From positions 373,452,945 through 373,516,944 of the forward strand of contig CM053030.1 of assembly GCA_028564925.1 (NCBI GenBank): DNA of 64,000 bases. Reading direction: 5' to 3'. The translations under genes and the position numbers were made by a program. This DNA comes from Lithobates sylvaticus (lineage: Eukaryota; Chordata; Amphibia; Anura; Ranidae). The notes beneath the pieces were generated by a model. That model had not been told where the DNA came from. It did not search any database and saw only the letters and a list, made by a program, of their open reading frames with translations. Below are positions 43,895 to 55,164 of this stretch, piece after piece; position 1 is the stretch's first letter, and each line of letters begins with the position of its first letter.

Positions 43895-46280
43895 TCAATC
43901 AACCGAGTCGGTGGACAGGCGCACTCTGTGATCGGTGACAAAGCCTCCAGCAGCACTGAATGTGCGTTCGGAAAGAACGCTGGATGCAGGACAGGCCAGT
44001 AGCTCAATTGCATACTGTGCAAGCTCTGGCCAGTGATCCATCCTCAAGACCCAGTAAGCCAGAGGATTTTCGGTGGGAAAGGTGTCCAAGTCTGACCTTG
44101 CCCCTAGGTATTCCTGCACCATGTATATCAGACGCTGGCGATGGTTGCTTGAACCGATCATACCTTGGGGCTGCGGACTAAAAAATTGTCTGAACGCATC
44201 GGTCAGACGTCCACCTTCCCCACCGCTCCTTCTGCTACTGACGAAGCCTCAGCAACTCGTCGTCTAGGACCAGGAGTTTGTAACCTCCCAGTCTCTGGGA
44301 ACGCGTTGCACAGAACTTTCTGCAAGGCCTCCCGGAGATGTCTCATCCTCTGCTTCCTCTGCGACGGCAAGATAAGGTCCGCAACCTTACCCTTGTACCG
44401 TGGATCAAGGAGAGTGGCCAGCCAGTAATGGTCCCTCTCCTTGATCCGAAGAATATGAGGATCCTTCCGCAGGCTTTGCAGGATCAGGGAGGCCATACAA
44501 TGTAGGTTAGCTGAGGCATTCGGTCCGGAGTCTTCTGGGTCACTGAGGACGACATGATCCGCAGCCACCTCCTCCCAGCCACGTACAAGTCCATTGGTTT
44601 CTTGGGACTGTAAATCATCCCTAAAAGACTGCTGCTGCTGATGCTGAGTGCCAGGCTCCACCTCCATGCTGACACAATTCTCCTCCTCCTCATCCTCTTC
44701 CTGTGTGATGGGTGGGAGAGAAGGAACACTGTCTGGATAAAGGGGGCCTTGAGAGGCAAGGAAGTCCTCCTCTTCCTGCCTCTGTTCTGCCTCAAGTGCC
44801 CTGTCCATTATTCCACGCAGTGTATGCTCCAACAGGTGGACAAGAGGTACAGTGTCACTGATGCATGCTCTGTCACTGCTCACCATCCTCGTGGCCTCCT
44901 CAAATGGTGACATGACAGTGCATGCATCCCTGATCATGCTCCACTGGCGTGGGGGAAAAAATCTGAGCTCCCCTGACCCTGTCCTGGTGCCGTAGTCACA
45001 CAGGTACTCATTGATGGCCCTCTGCTGCGTGTGCAGTCACTGCAGCATGGCCAACGTTGAGTTCCACCTGGTGGGCATGTCACATATAAGGCGGTTCTTG
45101 GGCAGGTTCAACTCCTTTTGCAGCTCAGCCAGCCGAGCACTGGCATTATATGATCGGCGGAAATGCACACAGACTTTCCTGGCCTGCCTCAGGACATCCT
45201 GTAAGCCTGGGTACCTGCCCAAGAACCGCTGCACCACCAGGTTAAGGACGTGAGCCATACAGGGCACATGGGTCAGCTGTCCCTGTCGCAGGGCAGAGAG
45301 GAGGTTGGTGCCATTGTCACAAACCACCATTCCTGGCTTAAGCTGGCATGGCATCAACCACCTCTCGGCCTGCCCCTGCAGAGCTGACAGAACCTCTGCC
45401 CCAGTGTGGCTCCTGTCCCCCAAACACACCAGTGCAAGCACGGCATGGCATCTTTTTGCCTGCGTACTGGCATAGCCCCTTGGACGCCTATGGAGCACCA
45501 CTGGTTCCAAGAACAGAGCACTCGAAGAGGCCATGGAGGAAGAAGAAGAGGAGGGGGGGTGGAGGAGAGAGGTGTGTCACAACCAGTAGTAGCATTTTGG
45601 AGGCGTGGTGGCGGAACAACCTCCAACACTACTGCACCTTGTCCTGCATCCTTCCCAGCTGCCTAATGGGCTGTGAAAGACAGGTAACGTCACTGTCCAT
45701 GCATGCTGGACCATGAGTCAGCGGTAATATGCACCTTACCGCTGACCGCCCTGTCCAGCGAGGCATGGACATTGCCTTCCACATGCCGGTAGAGAGCCGG
45801 AATCACCTTTCGTGAGAAAAAGTGGCGTTTGGGAACCTGCCACTGAGGAACCGCACATTGAACAAACTCACGGAAGGGGGCCGAGTCTACCAACTGAAAA
45901 GGCAGCAGTTGAAGTGCTAGCAATTTAGCCAAGCTAGCATTCAACCGCTGGGCATGTGGATGGCTGGGAGTAAACTTCTTTCGACGGTCCAGCAGCTGGG
46001 GCAGGGAAATTTGCCTGGTACAATCGGACATCGGTGTACTGCTAGCAGAGTACCTGCAAGTACTTGGCTGTGACACACCTAATTCTACACCTTCATTCCT
46101 CTCAGTGAAGCTTTCAGACAGGACTGAAAGTATAGTGGGGTTGGAGATCCCAGCTGATAAGGAGCAAGGAGAGGTCCGCTTTGTTCTTTGGTGTGGGTCC
46201 TTAATGTGCGCTTGCCAACGAGCTGCATGGCAGGTCAACATATGTCTGGTCATGCTTGTGGTGCCCAAGCAGTGGTTGGT
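43895..46280 (-). pseudogene. hAT transposase with BED zinc finger, disrupted
   Basis: Blocks in order on the minus strand: the C-terminal half of a BED finger (TTSMTRHMLTCH, about 46262-46225); an N-terminal hAT domain ending KVHITADSWSSMHGQ; the catalytic core with VVCDNGTNLLSALRQGQLTH and CMAHVLNLVVQRFL (45037-45534); DMPTRWNSTLAML; an acidic insert with LATLLDPRYKGK; and the dimerisation domain with YLGARSDLD, LLACPASSVLSERTFSAAGG (43895-44161). The layout is that of ZBED-type transposases of about 700 residues. Reading it needs at least three stops (two near 45690, one near 45037) and two frameshifts (between 45690 and 45534, and near 44200) to be ignored. It is a pseudogene. Confidence 0.85.
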
Positions 46281-46467
46281 GGTTTAGTGTGCTACTGCTG
46301 TGCTATACTCACACAGCACACACACACACTAACTGCAGATGGCTGGATTGGTAGAGATTGAGAACAGCACTGAGAAGAATAAACTACCCCTGAGTATTTT
46401 TCCTATTCCCCACACAGAAATGAATCACAAGCAGATATAGTGTGTACAACGTTCAGTACAGTCTGTC

Positions 46468-46680
46468 GGCGGCCTTATATAGTGTGGGGCGTGTACTAAA
46501 CCCCCTGAGCTATAATTGGCCACAGGCATCCTGCCTGTGGCCAATTATTGCTCTCCTCACCGCTGGCTCTATGATTGGCCAAGCATGCGGGGTCACAGTG
46601 CATGCTTGGCCAATCATCAGCCAGCAATGCACTGCGACTGGCGCAGTGCATTGTGGACTGTTCGCATCACACGAATTTGA
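46468..46680 (-). promoter_or_regulatory. hAT promoter region with CCAAT hairpins and TATA box
   Basis: On the minus strand CTATATAAGG (46473-46482) lies about 200 bp before the transposase. Upstream are two hairpins whose arms carry ATTGGCC/GGCCAAT: AATTGGCCACAGGC with GCCTGTGGCCAATT, and ATTGGCCAAGCATG with CATGCTTGGCCAAT. The copy at 49830 has the same arrangement, which speaks for function. Confidence 0.6.
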
Positions 46681-46690
46681 TGCGAACGGC

Positions 46691-47220
46691 CCTCAGAGTT
46701 CTGGTTTCGACGAGCGGAGGTAGTGTATTATTGGAGTTTAAACAGTAATGGGACTTTTTTTTATGTTTTACATAGGTATATCTGCAAAAGGGACCAGCCT
46801 AAAGTGATCTAGAAGGACTTAATTTTCTGACTAAAGTTTCACTTTAAGGTGAGCAGGTTTTTCGCCTGGTGGTGGAGGTGCACGGAAGCATGAAGTTTTG
46901 AAGACACTTTTTTTTTTTTTTGTCACTTTATTAACACTGACATATTTTTAATTTTACTATTGGAACTATTTTGTTTTTTTATATCTAATATTTATATATT
47001 TTTTCAATGTTTGGATTTTGGTAGATGATATATTTAGGATATATAAGTGTATTTGGAAGGTGTTGCGCTACACTATTGGGTCGTAAATTATAAATAAGAC
47101 AAGTTCCTCCTGCATATTCCCTAAGAAGGTTAAAATTTTGACACCTAATCTAGAAAACTGGATGCTAATTTCAGAAATGTATAGTAGTGGACAAATCTGA
47201 ATTTTTGTTTTTTTAGATCA
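46691..47220 (+). mobile_element. Retroposon-like segment related to the 28.6-kb foldback
   Basis: 46848-47060 (GTGAGCAGGTTTTTCGCCTG, TGGTGGAGGTGCACGG, TTTTGTCACTTTATTAACAC) is the inverted counterpart of 28635-28852 and 32542-32759. It is T-rich and non-coding. 46691-46847 and 47060-47220 are unassigned. Confidence 0.5.
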
Positions 47221-47229
47221 TAATAATGA

Positions 47230-47406
47230 CTTGATTTACTAAAACTGGAGAGTACAAAATCTGGTGCAGCTCTGCATAGAAACCAATCAACTTCCAATTT
47301 TTGTTTTTGTCAAAGATTAATTGAACAAGCCAAAGCTAGAAGCTGATTGGCTACCATGCACAGCTGCACCAGATTTTGCACTCTGAAGTTTTGATAAATC
47401 AACCCC
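47230..47406. mobile_element. Palindromic MITE, GATTTACTAAAACTGG type
   Basis: TTGATTTACTAAAACTGGAG and GCACTCTGAAGTTTTGATAA are inverted ends; inner CTGGTGCAGCTCTGCAT is mirrored by ATGCACAGCTGCACCAG. A second copy is at 54272. Confidence 0.75.
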
Positions 47407-47409
47407 ACT

Positions 47410-47556
47410 ATGTCAGATTTACATGTCATTTGTTCAAGACCAACATCTTTATGTGTATGCAGTGTGCCCTATTGGAATCAAGATCTAGTATTTGATTTTC
47501 CAACCGTGTTGAAAAGGTCCATTTCCGTGGGGTGTACTTACTTTTTCACATGACTG
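47410..47556. mobile_element. Tc1-like terminal fragment
   Basis: GGGGTGTACTTACTTTTTCA followed by CATGACTGTA is a typical Tc1/mariner end at a TA. No transposase is left. Confidence 0.5.
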
Positions 47557-47631
47557 TATATAATTTGCACCCATAATATTTTCATCTGCACAAATCTTAG
47601 AGGTGTGTGTAGGTCAAAAGAGGGGTGACAT

Positions 47632-48473
47632 GTAGGAACCAGTGATGTAAGTAACTGAGTTAAAATAAACTGAGTTACCTAACGCAGTTACTTTAGAGGG
47701 TAATGAGTAATCTAACTGATTACTTTTCCCCTCATGGTAACTCAGTTCTTATTACTTTGGCTTAGTTACCCCAATTACATCTACCGGCACTAGATGGCAG
47801 TAGTGTTATTCCGGTGTCCTGCCGAAAAAGTTCCCCCGCCGGATAAGGACCCCCTGTACTGCGCAGGCGCAGGGCTTGCGCTGTACGAAGGACTACGAAG
47901 CTTCCGAAAATTGCCGAACCTAAACAGCTCTGAGTGAACTCTACACCGCGCAGGTGCAGTTAACATGTAATTGTACAAAGCGATGCCGCACGCTCCCGAT
48001 GCTCGTGCTACTCTGCAAGGGGCGTCTATCGTGTAAGTAAGGGGCGGGTCTAGTATTACTGTAACCAAGGGGCGCATTTATTATGATTGTTATATATTGA
48101 GCTCTGCCCATTAATTTAACATTCGCCCTCTTCTGTAGCCATTCGCCCCTTACACAATATAATAATAGACCCGCTACTTGCTTACACGCTATAACAGATC
48201 TGCCCCTTGGTTAGAGCAATAATAGAGCAGCCCCTTGGTTACACGATATATATCAATAACAATAAATGCGCCCCTTGGTTACAGTAATACTAGACCCGCC
48301 CCTTAGTTACACGTATAGAATATAAAAAAAAAAAAAATCAGTTACTTTGCTGTGTAACTAATTACTTTTCCAATGTAGTAACTGAGTTACTAACGCAATT
48401 ACTTTTTGGGAGAAGTAATTTGTAACTTAACTAATTACTTTTTTAAAGTAAGATGACCAACACTGGTAGGAAC
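47632..48473. mobile_element. hAT MITE with 8-bp target duplication
   Basis: GTAGGAAC at 47632-47639 and 48466-48473 brackets an 826-bp element that starts CAGTGATGTAAGTAAC and ends GACCAACACTG. Both ends carry many AGTTACT/AGTAACT units, a mark of a well-known fish and frog hAT family. The middle has palindromic GC-rich parts with AAGGGGCGGGTCTAG. There is no coding capacity. Confidence 0.85.
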
Positions 48474-49744
48474 TCATTTTTTGTCTCACAAAAAAAAACT
48501 ATAATAGCCACTGTGGCAAAGTTTGCTAGAGACAGCAGATTTTCAAAAGTTAGACTTTAATCACACAACAGTAAAAAGAGAAACATTTACATAACCCTGT
48601 TTAGCAGTATATATTCTACTCTATTAACACCGTATAATAAATCGTTTTTTTATGTAATTATCACCTACCTTGAAAGTGAAAAATATCCCTGCAGGGAATG
48701 CTCTAATGATGGTAAAGTTCTTTTGTCAAATTTCAATTTAAAGAAATACAGTAAAAAAGGATCTTTAATGAGAGCATTGGTGACACAGTTGGCAGTAACA
48801 TTGTGAGCTTGGCAGAGGCTATATCTGCTGATGTAAATGACTGATGTAAATAATATATCATTCTATTATCCACCAGGTACTAAGCCATCGGGGTATGCAG
48901 TCTTGGCCTATTTTAGTATTAATATAACATTACAGTGTAGTTAGCTGTGGTACATTTAACGTGTACTGACAGTATGAATGTATGCGCTTATTTGTTTTTA
49001 ATGAAAGAGCAGTTTAATAGAATATAAAACAGAAAGACGTGGCATGATGCTTAAAACATTTAATCTTGCACGTATACAAACACAATATTTACATTGCAGA
49101 ACACCCACTACATGAAGAGTCCATAATTATACATTTTATATGTACAGTCTGAAAAAATGACCGCTTTCCCTGATTATGTAAAGTCCTACCCACAAGCATG
49201 ACAAGCTCAGACAATGTTGGTCAGAAAGTGGAAGTAGTTATGACCAAGTTGAGCAGGGTCCATCCCACCTGTAGTTGGTGCTCAGTGTGGTTCTAAACAC
49301 AATTTATTTTTGTTACCCTAATACCTACCTGTATTAAAGTAAAAAATGCCCCACTAACTATTCCCCCCAGCCCTAAATACTTACCCGACATCTGTAACCA
49401 CTGCAGCACCATCTCAGCTGCAGCACTGCTCTCTTCTCTTTCTGATCTCACAAGAGACAATGAGGGCAGCAAGAACATATGGCTCCTGCTGCTGTCAGTC
49501 AAACTCCTATGAGGAGGGAACGGGAGTGCGGCTTGACGGTGCTGTGTGTGTCTATGGACATGCACAGCCAAGTGCGGGAGCACGCCAGTGTTGCCAACCT
49601 CCCGCACCATTTTTTACTGACAAAACATAAAAGATTAACTGACGGAGCACATTTTTTATGAACAACTGGACAAATGACATTAAAAACAAATAAAATCAAT
49701 ATGTAAACAGTATAAACACAATAAGGAAACAGTCATTGACAATA
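48474..49744. other. Mostly unassigned; MITE-like from 49290
   Basis: 48474-49290 shows nothing that I can name. 49290-49640 (TGCTGCTGTCAGTCAAACTC, AGTGTTGCCAACCTCCCGCA) has the look of known frog MITE pieces without defined ends. Confidence 0.35.
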
Positions 49745-49745
49745 C

Positions 49746-49829
49746 TAGACATGTGCTCTACCGAAAAAAAATGTAGTTTAATTTTCATTTTTTTTTATTT
49801 ATCGGATCATGGCATTCGTTACTTTGGAT
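49746..49829. mobile_element. AGACATGTGC element fragment
   Basis: TAGACATGTGCTCTACCG and CATTCGTTACTTTGG resemble the elements at 5798 and 6598. It is cut on the right by the hAT start at 49830. Confidence 0.5.
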
Positions 49830-50215
49830 TAGGGATGAGCCCACAATTCGAGTTGAACGCAAGTTCGATTTGAATATCAGGTGTTTGTTCTAAAACAGAA
49901 CATATGAGGCGTTCATGGGAAATTTGAGCGCCACGGAACGCCCCATAATGCACTGCAAGATCGCAGTGCATTGCTGTATGATGATTGGCCAAAGCATGTA
50001 CCTAACCTGCATGCTTTGGCCAATCACGGCGTGCTATTCTGAGAGAGCCATAATTGGCCAAAGGCAGCGTGCCTTTGGCCAATCATGGCTCAGGGCGACT
50101 AAGTCCACGTCCCACGCTATATAAGGCTGCTTACATAGCGAGCGTGTATAGTGTGTTAACAGAGATCGATTGAGCTAGTTTAGGCAGGCAGGTTTGTTAG
50201 TGGAAGTCTTAATAT
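49830..50215 (+). mobile_element. hAT element 5' part, second copy
   Basis: Starts TAGGGATGAGCCCACAATTC, the terminal repeat of the hAT at 41953. Hairpins ATTGGCCAAAGCATG / CATGCTTTGGCCAAT and ATTGGCCAAAGGCA / TGCCTTTGGCCAAT follow, then CTATATAAGG at 50118-50127. It ends before any transposase sequence, at the pogo-like end at 50219. Confidence 0.7.
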
Positions 50216-50218
50216 ATA

Positions 50219-50445
50219 CAGTAAAACCTTGGATTGCGAGCATAATTAGTTCCAGAAACATGCTTGTAATCCAAAGCCACAGCGCAGCTCCAGTGCGCGC
50301 AGATGGAGCGTGACTGGGAGGACATCTTTTTGTACCTGCAATCCAGTAATTGCTGGTGCAATGCTTTGCAGGCTGCAGTGCAAAAAAAAAGTTTTTACTT
50401 GTAAAATCATGTGCATTTTTTATTTTATTTACAAAAGGTGAGCTT
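50219..50445. mobile_element. pogo/Tigger-like 5' end
   Basis: CAGTAAAACCTTGGATTGCG after TA (50217-50218) is a familiar TA-target terminal repeat of pogo/Tigger elements. TGCTGGTGCAATGCTTTGC at 50353 recurs near 22480. The right end is not seen. Confidence 0.55.
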
Positions 50446-51132
50446 ATCCTTTACATTTTTGATTAGCAGATTTGAATCCACATATAATGTAAACTTATTA
50501 CAAAGATAATTTTTGTATTATCCAAAATTCTAATACGCATACTTCCCTTTAGTATACTGCATTGTACAGATAAATAGCATATTGCAAATTACATCCAGAT
50601 AAGTTGTGTACTGATAGACCCTAGAAGGCATTGGGAATAAAGATGAGAAAATACAAGTCCAGAAAAAAATCATATGGCAAGACCGAGAGCAGGGTTGGTT
50701 ATAAAAGCAGTCAATACCTCTTCTGATCTTTACCTTATCTACACAGCTTCTGGAATGTTTTCAGATTTGGTATTATATACCATTGTTATACAATGTTGTC
50801 AGACTGATAGCTCCTGGCTTGAAGCACTATGTTCTGATTAGGCTCACTAAATTGATTTGGTCACTAGCAGGTATAGCAGGACCTCTGAGATCATGGACCT
50901 CACCAGGTGGACTCAATGAAATGACTACCTTTGCTACAAATTGTATGTTATAATCTATCATTTTTGCTATAAGCAAATAAAGTCATCATTCTAAGACAGC
51001 AACTGTAGTCCTATATATTGTGTGTATTTTATTATTCACTAGAAGTACATTGGAGGACTTTAATAAAAACTTTAGTGGTCTTTGGTCAAGTATAAACATC
51101 TGATATTATATGTAATTATGTTTATCATTTAT

Positions 51133-51166
<34 letters not shown>

Positions 51167-51359
51167 ATATATTCTATGCTTATGATAGGGTAGGTTAATG
51201 CTACTGTACTTCGGAAAAATGCTGACCTAATGAGATAGCGTAGTATTAGCTCTGAACTTCTTGACTTCTTGTCAGGTCTAGACAGCATTGTCTCTACTAG
51301 GAAATGAAGAAGGGTGTGTGTGTGTATCATTCACTCAGGCCTTCAGAAATGTGAAATTA
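50446..51359. other. Nothing recognised apart from a (TA)n run
   Basis: Unassigned AT-rich sequence. A (TA)n microsatellite of about 26 bases lies near 51138-51163. Confidence 0.5.
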
Positions 51360-51363
51360 GATG

Positions 51364-52750
51364 TTAATTTATGTCCCTAGGATGCCTAAAAGTGCTTCTT
51401 AGATGTTGGGTCTCTGTATTTGGCCAGGCAGTGGAAAAGTCACGCACATGTGATATTGCTATACTCAGTAGGAGTGGCAGAATATATTTTAGGGTGAAAT
51501 TATTGATATGTACATGTTATGTGTTAGAAATATTGTATAAATTGACAACTTTGTGTAAAAAAAAAAAAGTTTTCATTTTCTTTCCACATTTTCCAAAAAC
51601 TTGCGTAAAAAATTACATGTTCAAAAGAATCATTATACCTCATAGAATATACATTAGGGTGTTTGCTTTCCAAAATGGGGTAATTCAATTGTCCTGGTGC
51701 CCCAGGGCCTTCAAAAATGTGATAGCTTGTAAGGAAATTAGATGTATAATTTATGCCACTAGAACGCCTGAAGGTGCTCCGTGGATGCTGGGCCTCTCTA
51801 TGTGGCCAGGCTGTGTAAGAGTCTCACATTGTGATATCGCCATACTCAGGAAGAATAGCAGAATGTATTTTGGGGTGTAATTGCAAGTATGCTTATGCCG
51901 TGTGTGAGAAATAACTTGCTAAAATGACAATTATGTGCAAAAAATGGTTTCTTAATTTTCCAAACATTTGTGGGAAAAAAATTACAACTTAAATAAACTC
52001 ACCGTGCCTCTTACTAAATGCCTTAGACTGCCTACTTCACAAAAAGGGGTAATTTGGGGGGTATTTGTACTGTCCTGACATTGTAGGGCCTTAAGAAATT
52101 AGATAAGCAGTGATTACATCAGGATTGATACATTTTCCATGATATGTAGCATAGCTTGTAGGCACTATAACTTTCACACAAACCAATTAATATACACTTA
52201 TTTCGATTTTATTTTACCAAAGACATATAGCACAATATATAAACAGAGAAGTCAGTGCTACTACCCATACACCACATAGATACCAGAGCTCCCAGGTGCT
52301 TGATCCACAGTCGCTGGCTAAGTAGAGTAATGTAGAAAAAATGATCCGCACTTGTTGTTGCTCTTAAAAAAATTTCATTTTATTGAATAGCCACAGTGAA
52401 CAAACGCAGATTAAGTCAGTTGATGTGTTTCAGCCTATAAGGCCTTAGTCATAACTAGTGCCTAAATGTATGACAAAATTAGATTTTATTGCATATTTTT
52501 TATAACAGAAGGTAGAAAATATATATTTTTTATCAAAATGTTCACTCTTTTTTCGCTCATATCGCAAAAAATTTAAAAACGAGTGTTGATTGAATACCAG
52601 CAAAAGAAAGCGTTGTGTGAAAAAATTATAAAAATTGTATTTGGGTACAGTGTAGCATGACTAATTGTCATTCAAAATTTGAAAGCAATGAAAGCTGAAA
52701 ATTGGTCTGGGCAGAAAGGGGGTAAAAGTGTTCAGCATTGAGGTGGTTAA
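51364..52750 (+). mobile_element. piggyBac-related element, 3' part
   Basis: Two 3' modules (51364-51700 and 51730-52090) match those at 11380-12322 and 24540-25860. The right end GCATTGAGGTGGTTAA carries the family terminus and TTAA at 52747-52750. The left part with minisatellite and transposase is missing. A foreign block of about 236 bp lies at 52228-52464. Confidence 0.7.
52228..52464 (-). mobile_element. Retroposon fragment inside the piggyBac copy
   Basis: The block from AGAGAAGTCAGTGC to AACTAGTGCC interrupts sequence that is continuous at 12130-12190. Its minus strand has ATGACTAAGGCCTTATAGGC then TGAAACACATCAACTG, like a retroposon segment common in frogs. No coding part is present. 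Confidence 0.45.
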
Positions 52751-52771
52751 ATAAAGAATTTGCAAAAAAAA

Positions 52772-53322
52772 TTAAAGTGGAGCTCCACCCTATTTTCAAT
52801 GTTTTGCTCAATCAAATGCCATGAATGTGTTTAGTTAAAAACTGATATTTAGCAATGTCCTTCTCTGCTTCCTGACTCTTATCTGTGGATATGGGCGGGT
52901 CAACTGTGGCTATTTTGCAATTTCCTTTTTACCTGCATTGACTTCTGGGAGCTCCTGTCATTATTCCCAGGAGTCATTGCTGAGGCCTGCCGTGAGATCT
53001 CGCGGGATTTCGATAGAGCCGAGCCGCGCGTTGTGAGTTGTTGACGGTGCTCCGATTACTGGGCATGCGCGAGATCAGGGATACGGGCAGTGCATGCTGA
53101 TCCATTAGATGCACAGTGTCCCGGAAGAGGATGCCTGTGGGCTTCACATGCCCACAGGCAAGATGACAACCGTCAGCATACACTTTTATAACTTCGTTTT
53201 TGTGGCGAAAACGGACTGCAGAATTCTTTTTAAAATGAACAAGTGAGCTATATCTTTACATATATTATTCATTGTCATGATGCAAAAAAAAAAACGTTGG
53301 AGACAGTGGAACCCCGCTTTAA
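52772..53322. mobile_element. TTAA-target MITE, AGTGGAGCTCCACCC type
   Basis: TTAA at 52772-52775 and 53319-53322 brackets a core that starts AGTGGAGCTCCACCC and ends AGTGGAACCCCGCT, an imperfect inverted pair. The middle is GC-rich with a CpG cluster near 52985-53070. Relatives are at 25227 and 63180. Confidence 0.75.
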
Positions 53323-54270
53323 ATATATTGAAAAATCATGACAGTTTTAATTCATCTATATATGACTTTCAAACCAAACAAAATGCACATTCAAATTCAA
53401 AAGATCAATGTACCTTTTTTCTTTATTGTTTTGATAATTTAATAGGTGATACATGGATCAAGAGATTTGGTTTCTCTAGTCCAGGCAAAAAAAATTGTGC
53501 AAGCCTAATTCAACCATTTTAAAAGAAACTGATTGGTTTTATAGGTTAATGCACCATTTACACAATCAACGCTCTTTGCAAAATGTCTTGTTTAAATATC
53601 CATTTATGTTTTTCTTTTCTAAATTGAATTTGTTTGAAAGTATTTTGGAGATACCATTTACACATAAGTGAAACAATCTGTTGCAGAAGACATCACGCGC
53701 CATCCACACATTTTCTATTGTCTCAGAAGCAATATGGATTAGAAAGAAAAATATTTCACTCTTCACTCTACGCATGGCCAGGCTGTATATTTTAAGACCG
53801 CACATTAGTTTTTCATTTGCCTCATAGGTTTTATTGTTTTTTAAAAGACTTAAATGATGCCATATTTTATTGGCAATCTTCCTGCCCTAACATTGATTCT
53901 TGTCATTGACTTTGCTCATTACTAAGCAGCCTGTGCAGAGGTTTCAGAATTGTTTCATAAAAGCGCCTCTCATCATATTTACATTTTGAAAAGGCTTAAG
54001 AAGTGTAGTGTCTTTTTAAACCTTGTATAGAAAGTAGTTTGCATAATAGTTTTTTGAGTAAGATGTTCTTGTAGTAGCATATCCTGAAGGGAGATAGAAT
54101 GCACTTCCAGACAGATTAAGGGCCCGTAGAGACGGCTTTGTTAGAGGCCATCTAAGCTTTGCCTGCGTTGAGTTGTGTAAAGACTGTTTCGCCCAGTGCA
54201 CTTGGTAGCATCTGAACAGAACATGTCTCTATGCTGATGCTTTGCAGTAAGCTCTGCAAAACAGTGAAGC
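53323..54270. other. Nothing recognised
   Basis: AT-rich, no named repeat and no plausible gene; the short frames at 53277-53522 and 53566-53805 have no recognisable motif. Confidence 0.45.
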
Positions 54271-54271
54271 A

Positions 54272-54458
54272 GGGCTGATTTACCAAAAACTGGGGAGTGC
54301 AAAATCTGGTGCAGCTCTGCAGAGAAACCAATCAGCTTTCAGGTTTTATTTTGTCAAAGTTTAATTGAACAAGCAAGCTGAAGTTTGAAGCTAATTGGCT
54401 ACCATGCACCGCTGCACCATATTTTACACCCTCTAGTTTTAGTAAATCAACCCCTTTG
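54272..54458. mobile_element. Palindromic MITE, second GATTTAC copy
   Basis: GCTGATTTACCAAAAACTGG and CTAGTTTTAGTAAATCAACC are inverted ends. The middle (GGTGCAGCTCTGCAGAG, ACCAATCAGCTTTCAGG) matches the copy at 47230. Confidence 0.75.
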
Positions 54459-54538
54459 GCTCTGCTTTGTGCAGCCCAATTCAGAAAAGGTCAGGATGGT
54501 TTCTAATCAACTCTCAACATAATCCCTAATGCCGCATA

Positions 54539-54734
54539 CACACGGCCGGACTTTCCATTGGACTAAACTCCGTCGGCATTTCCGACGGAAAGATTTAGAA
54601 CATGTTCTATATCCAAGTCCGTCGGAAATGCCGGCAGAAAAAGTCAGATGGGGCATACACATGGTCGGAATGTCCGATGAAAAGCTCCCATCTGACTTTT
54701 TCTGACGGAAAGTCCGGCCGTGTGTACGCGGCAT
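54539..54734. mobile_element. MITE with ATGCCGCATACACACGG ends
   Basis: ATGCCGCATACACACGGCCG and CGGCCGTGTGTACGCGGCAT are inverted ends with TA on each side (54537-54538 and 54735-54736). GTCGGCATTTCCGACGG repeats occur inside. 196 bp, non-coding. Confidence 0.8.
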
Positions 54735-54736
54735 TA

Positions 54737-55162
54737 AGCCCCATACACACGGTCGGATTTTTTCATGGATTCTGTCCGATCGGACAATGTTGTTGAAAAA
54801 TCAGACCGTGTGTATGCACCATCGGACAGTGCACATCGGATTGTCCGACGGACAAAGTCCTATCTCCTGCTGGATAGATTTGCCGACAACACAGTCCGAT
54901 CACACCAAATCCGATCGTGTGTACGGTTGTCCGACCGGACAAAGTGCTACGCATGCTCAGATCACATTACAAGACCAAAGCTATTGGCTACTAGCCTCTA
55001 CGTAGTCCCGTCGTAGGCAACAAACGTCACCACGTTCAGAATGATCGGATTTTCCGACAACTTTGTCTGACCGTGTGTACGCAAAACCAACATCAGACAA
55101 AGTATGACGGACATGGTCCGACGGACCTGGTTCTCGGATAATCCGCGCGTGTGTATGGGGCT
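54737..55162. mobile_element. MITE with AGCCCCATACACACGG ends, abutting the previous one
   Basis: AGCCCCATACACACGGTCGG and CGCGTGTGTATGGGGCT are inverted ends; the TA at 54735-54736 is shared with the neighbour and another lies at 55163-55164. Inner TCGGA/TCCGA repeats. 426 bp, non-coding. Confidence 0.8.
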
Positions 55163-55164
55163 TA

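Larger units (their letters stand above)
41953..46690 (-). mobile_element. BED-type hAT transposon, broken, 5' end missing
   Basis: On the minus strand the element runs from about 46690 to its 3' terminus at 41953, whose plus-strand sequence, TAGGGATGAGCCGAACAC, is the terminal repeat also seen at 49830. It has a promoter-like region with hairpins (46468-46680), a transposase gene (43895-46280) and a long 3' region with a 142-bp tandem array. The 5' terminal repeat is absent, so it cannot be excised as a unit. Confidence 0.8.

Noticed and set aside
44641-45716. Plus-strand frames opposite the hAT transposase
   Set aside because: They are shadows of the minus-strand transposase, which carries all recognisable motifs.
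52980-53075. CpG-rich patch as promoter of a host gene
   Set aside because: It lies in the middle of a TTAA-bounded MITE and no exon follows.
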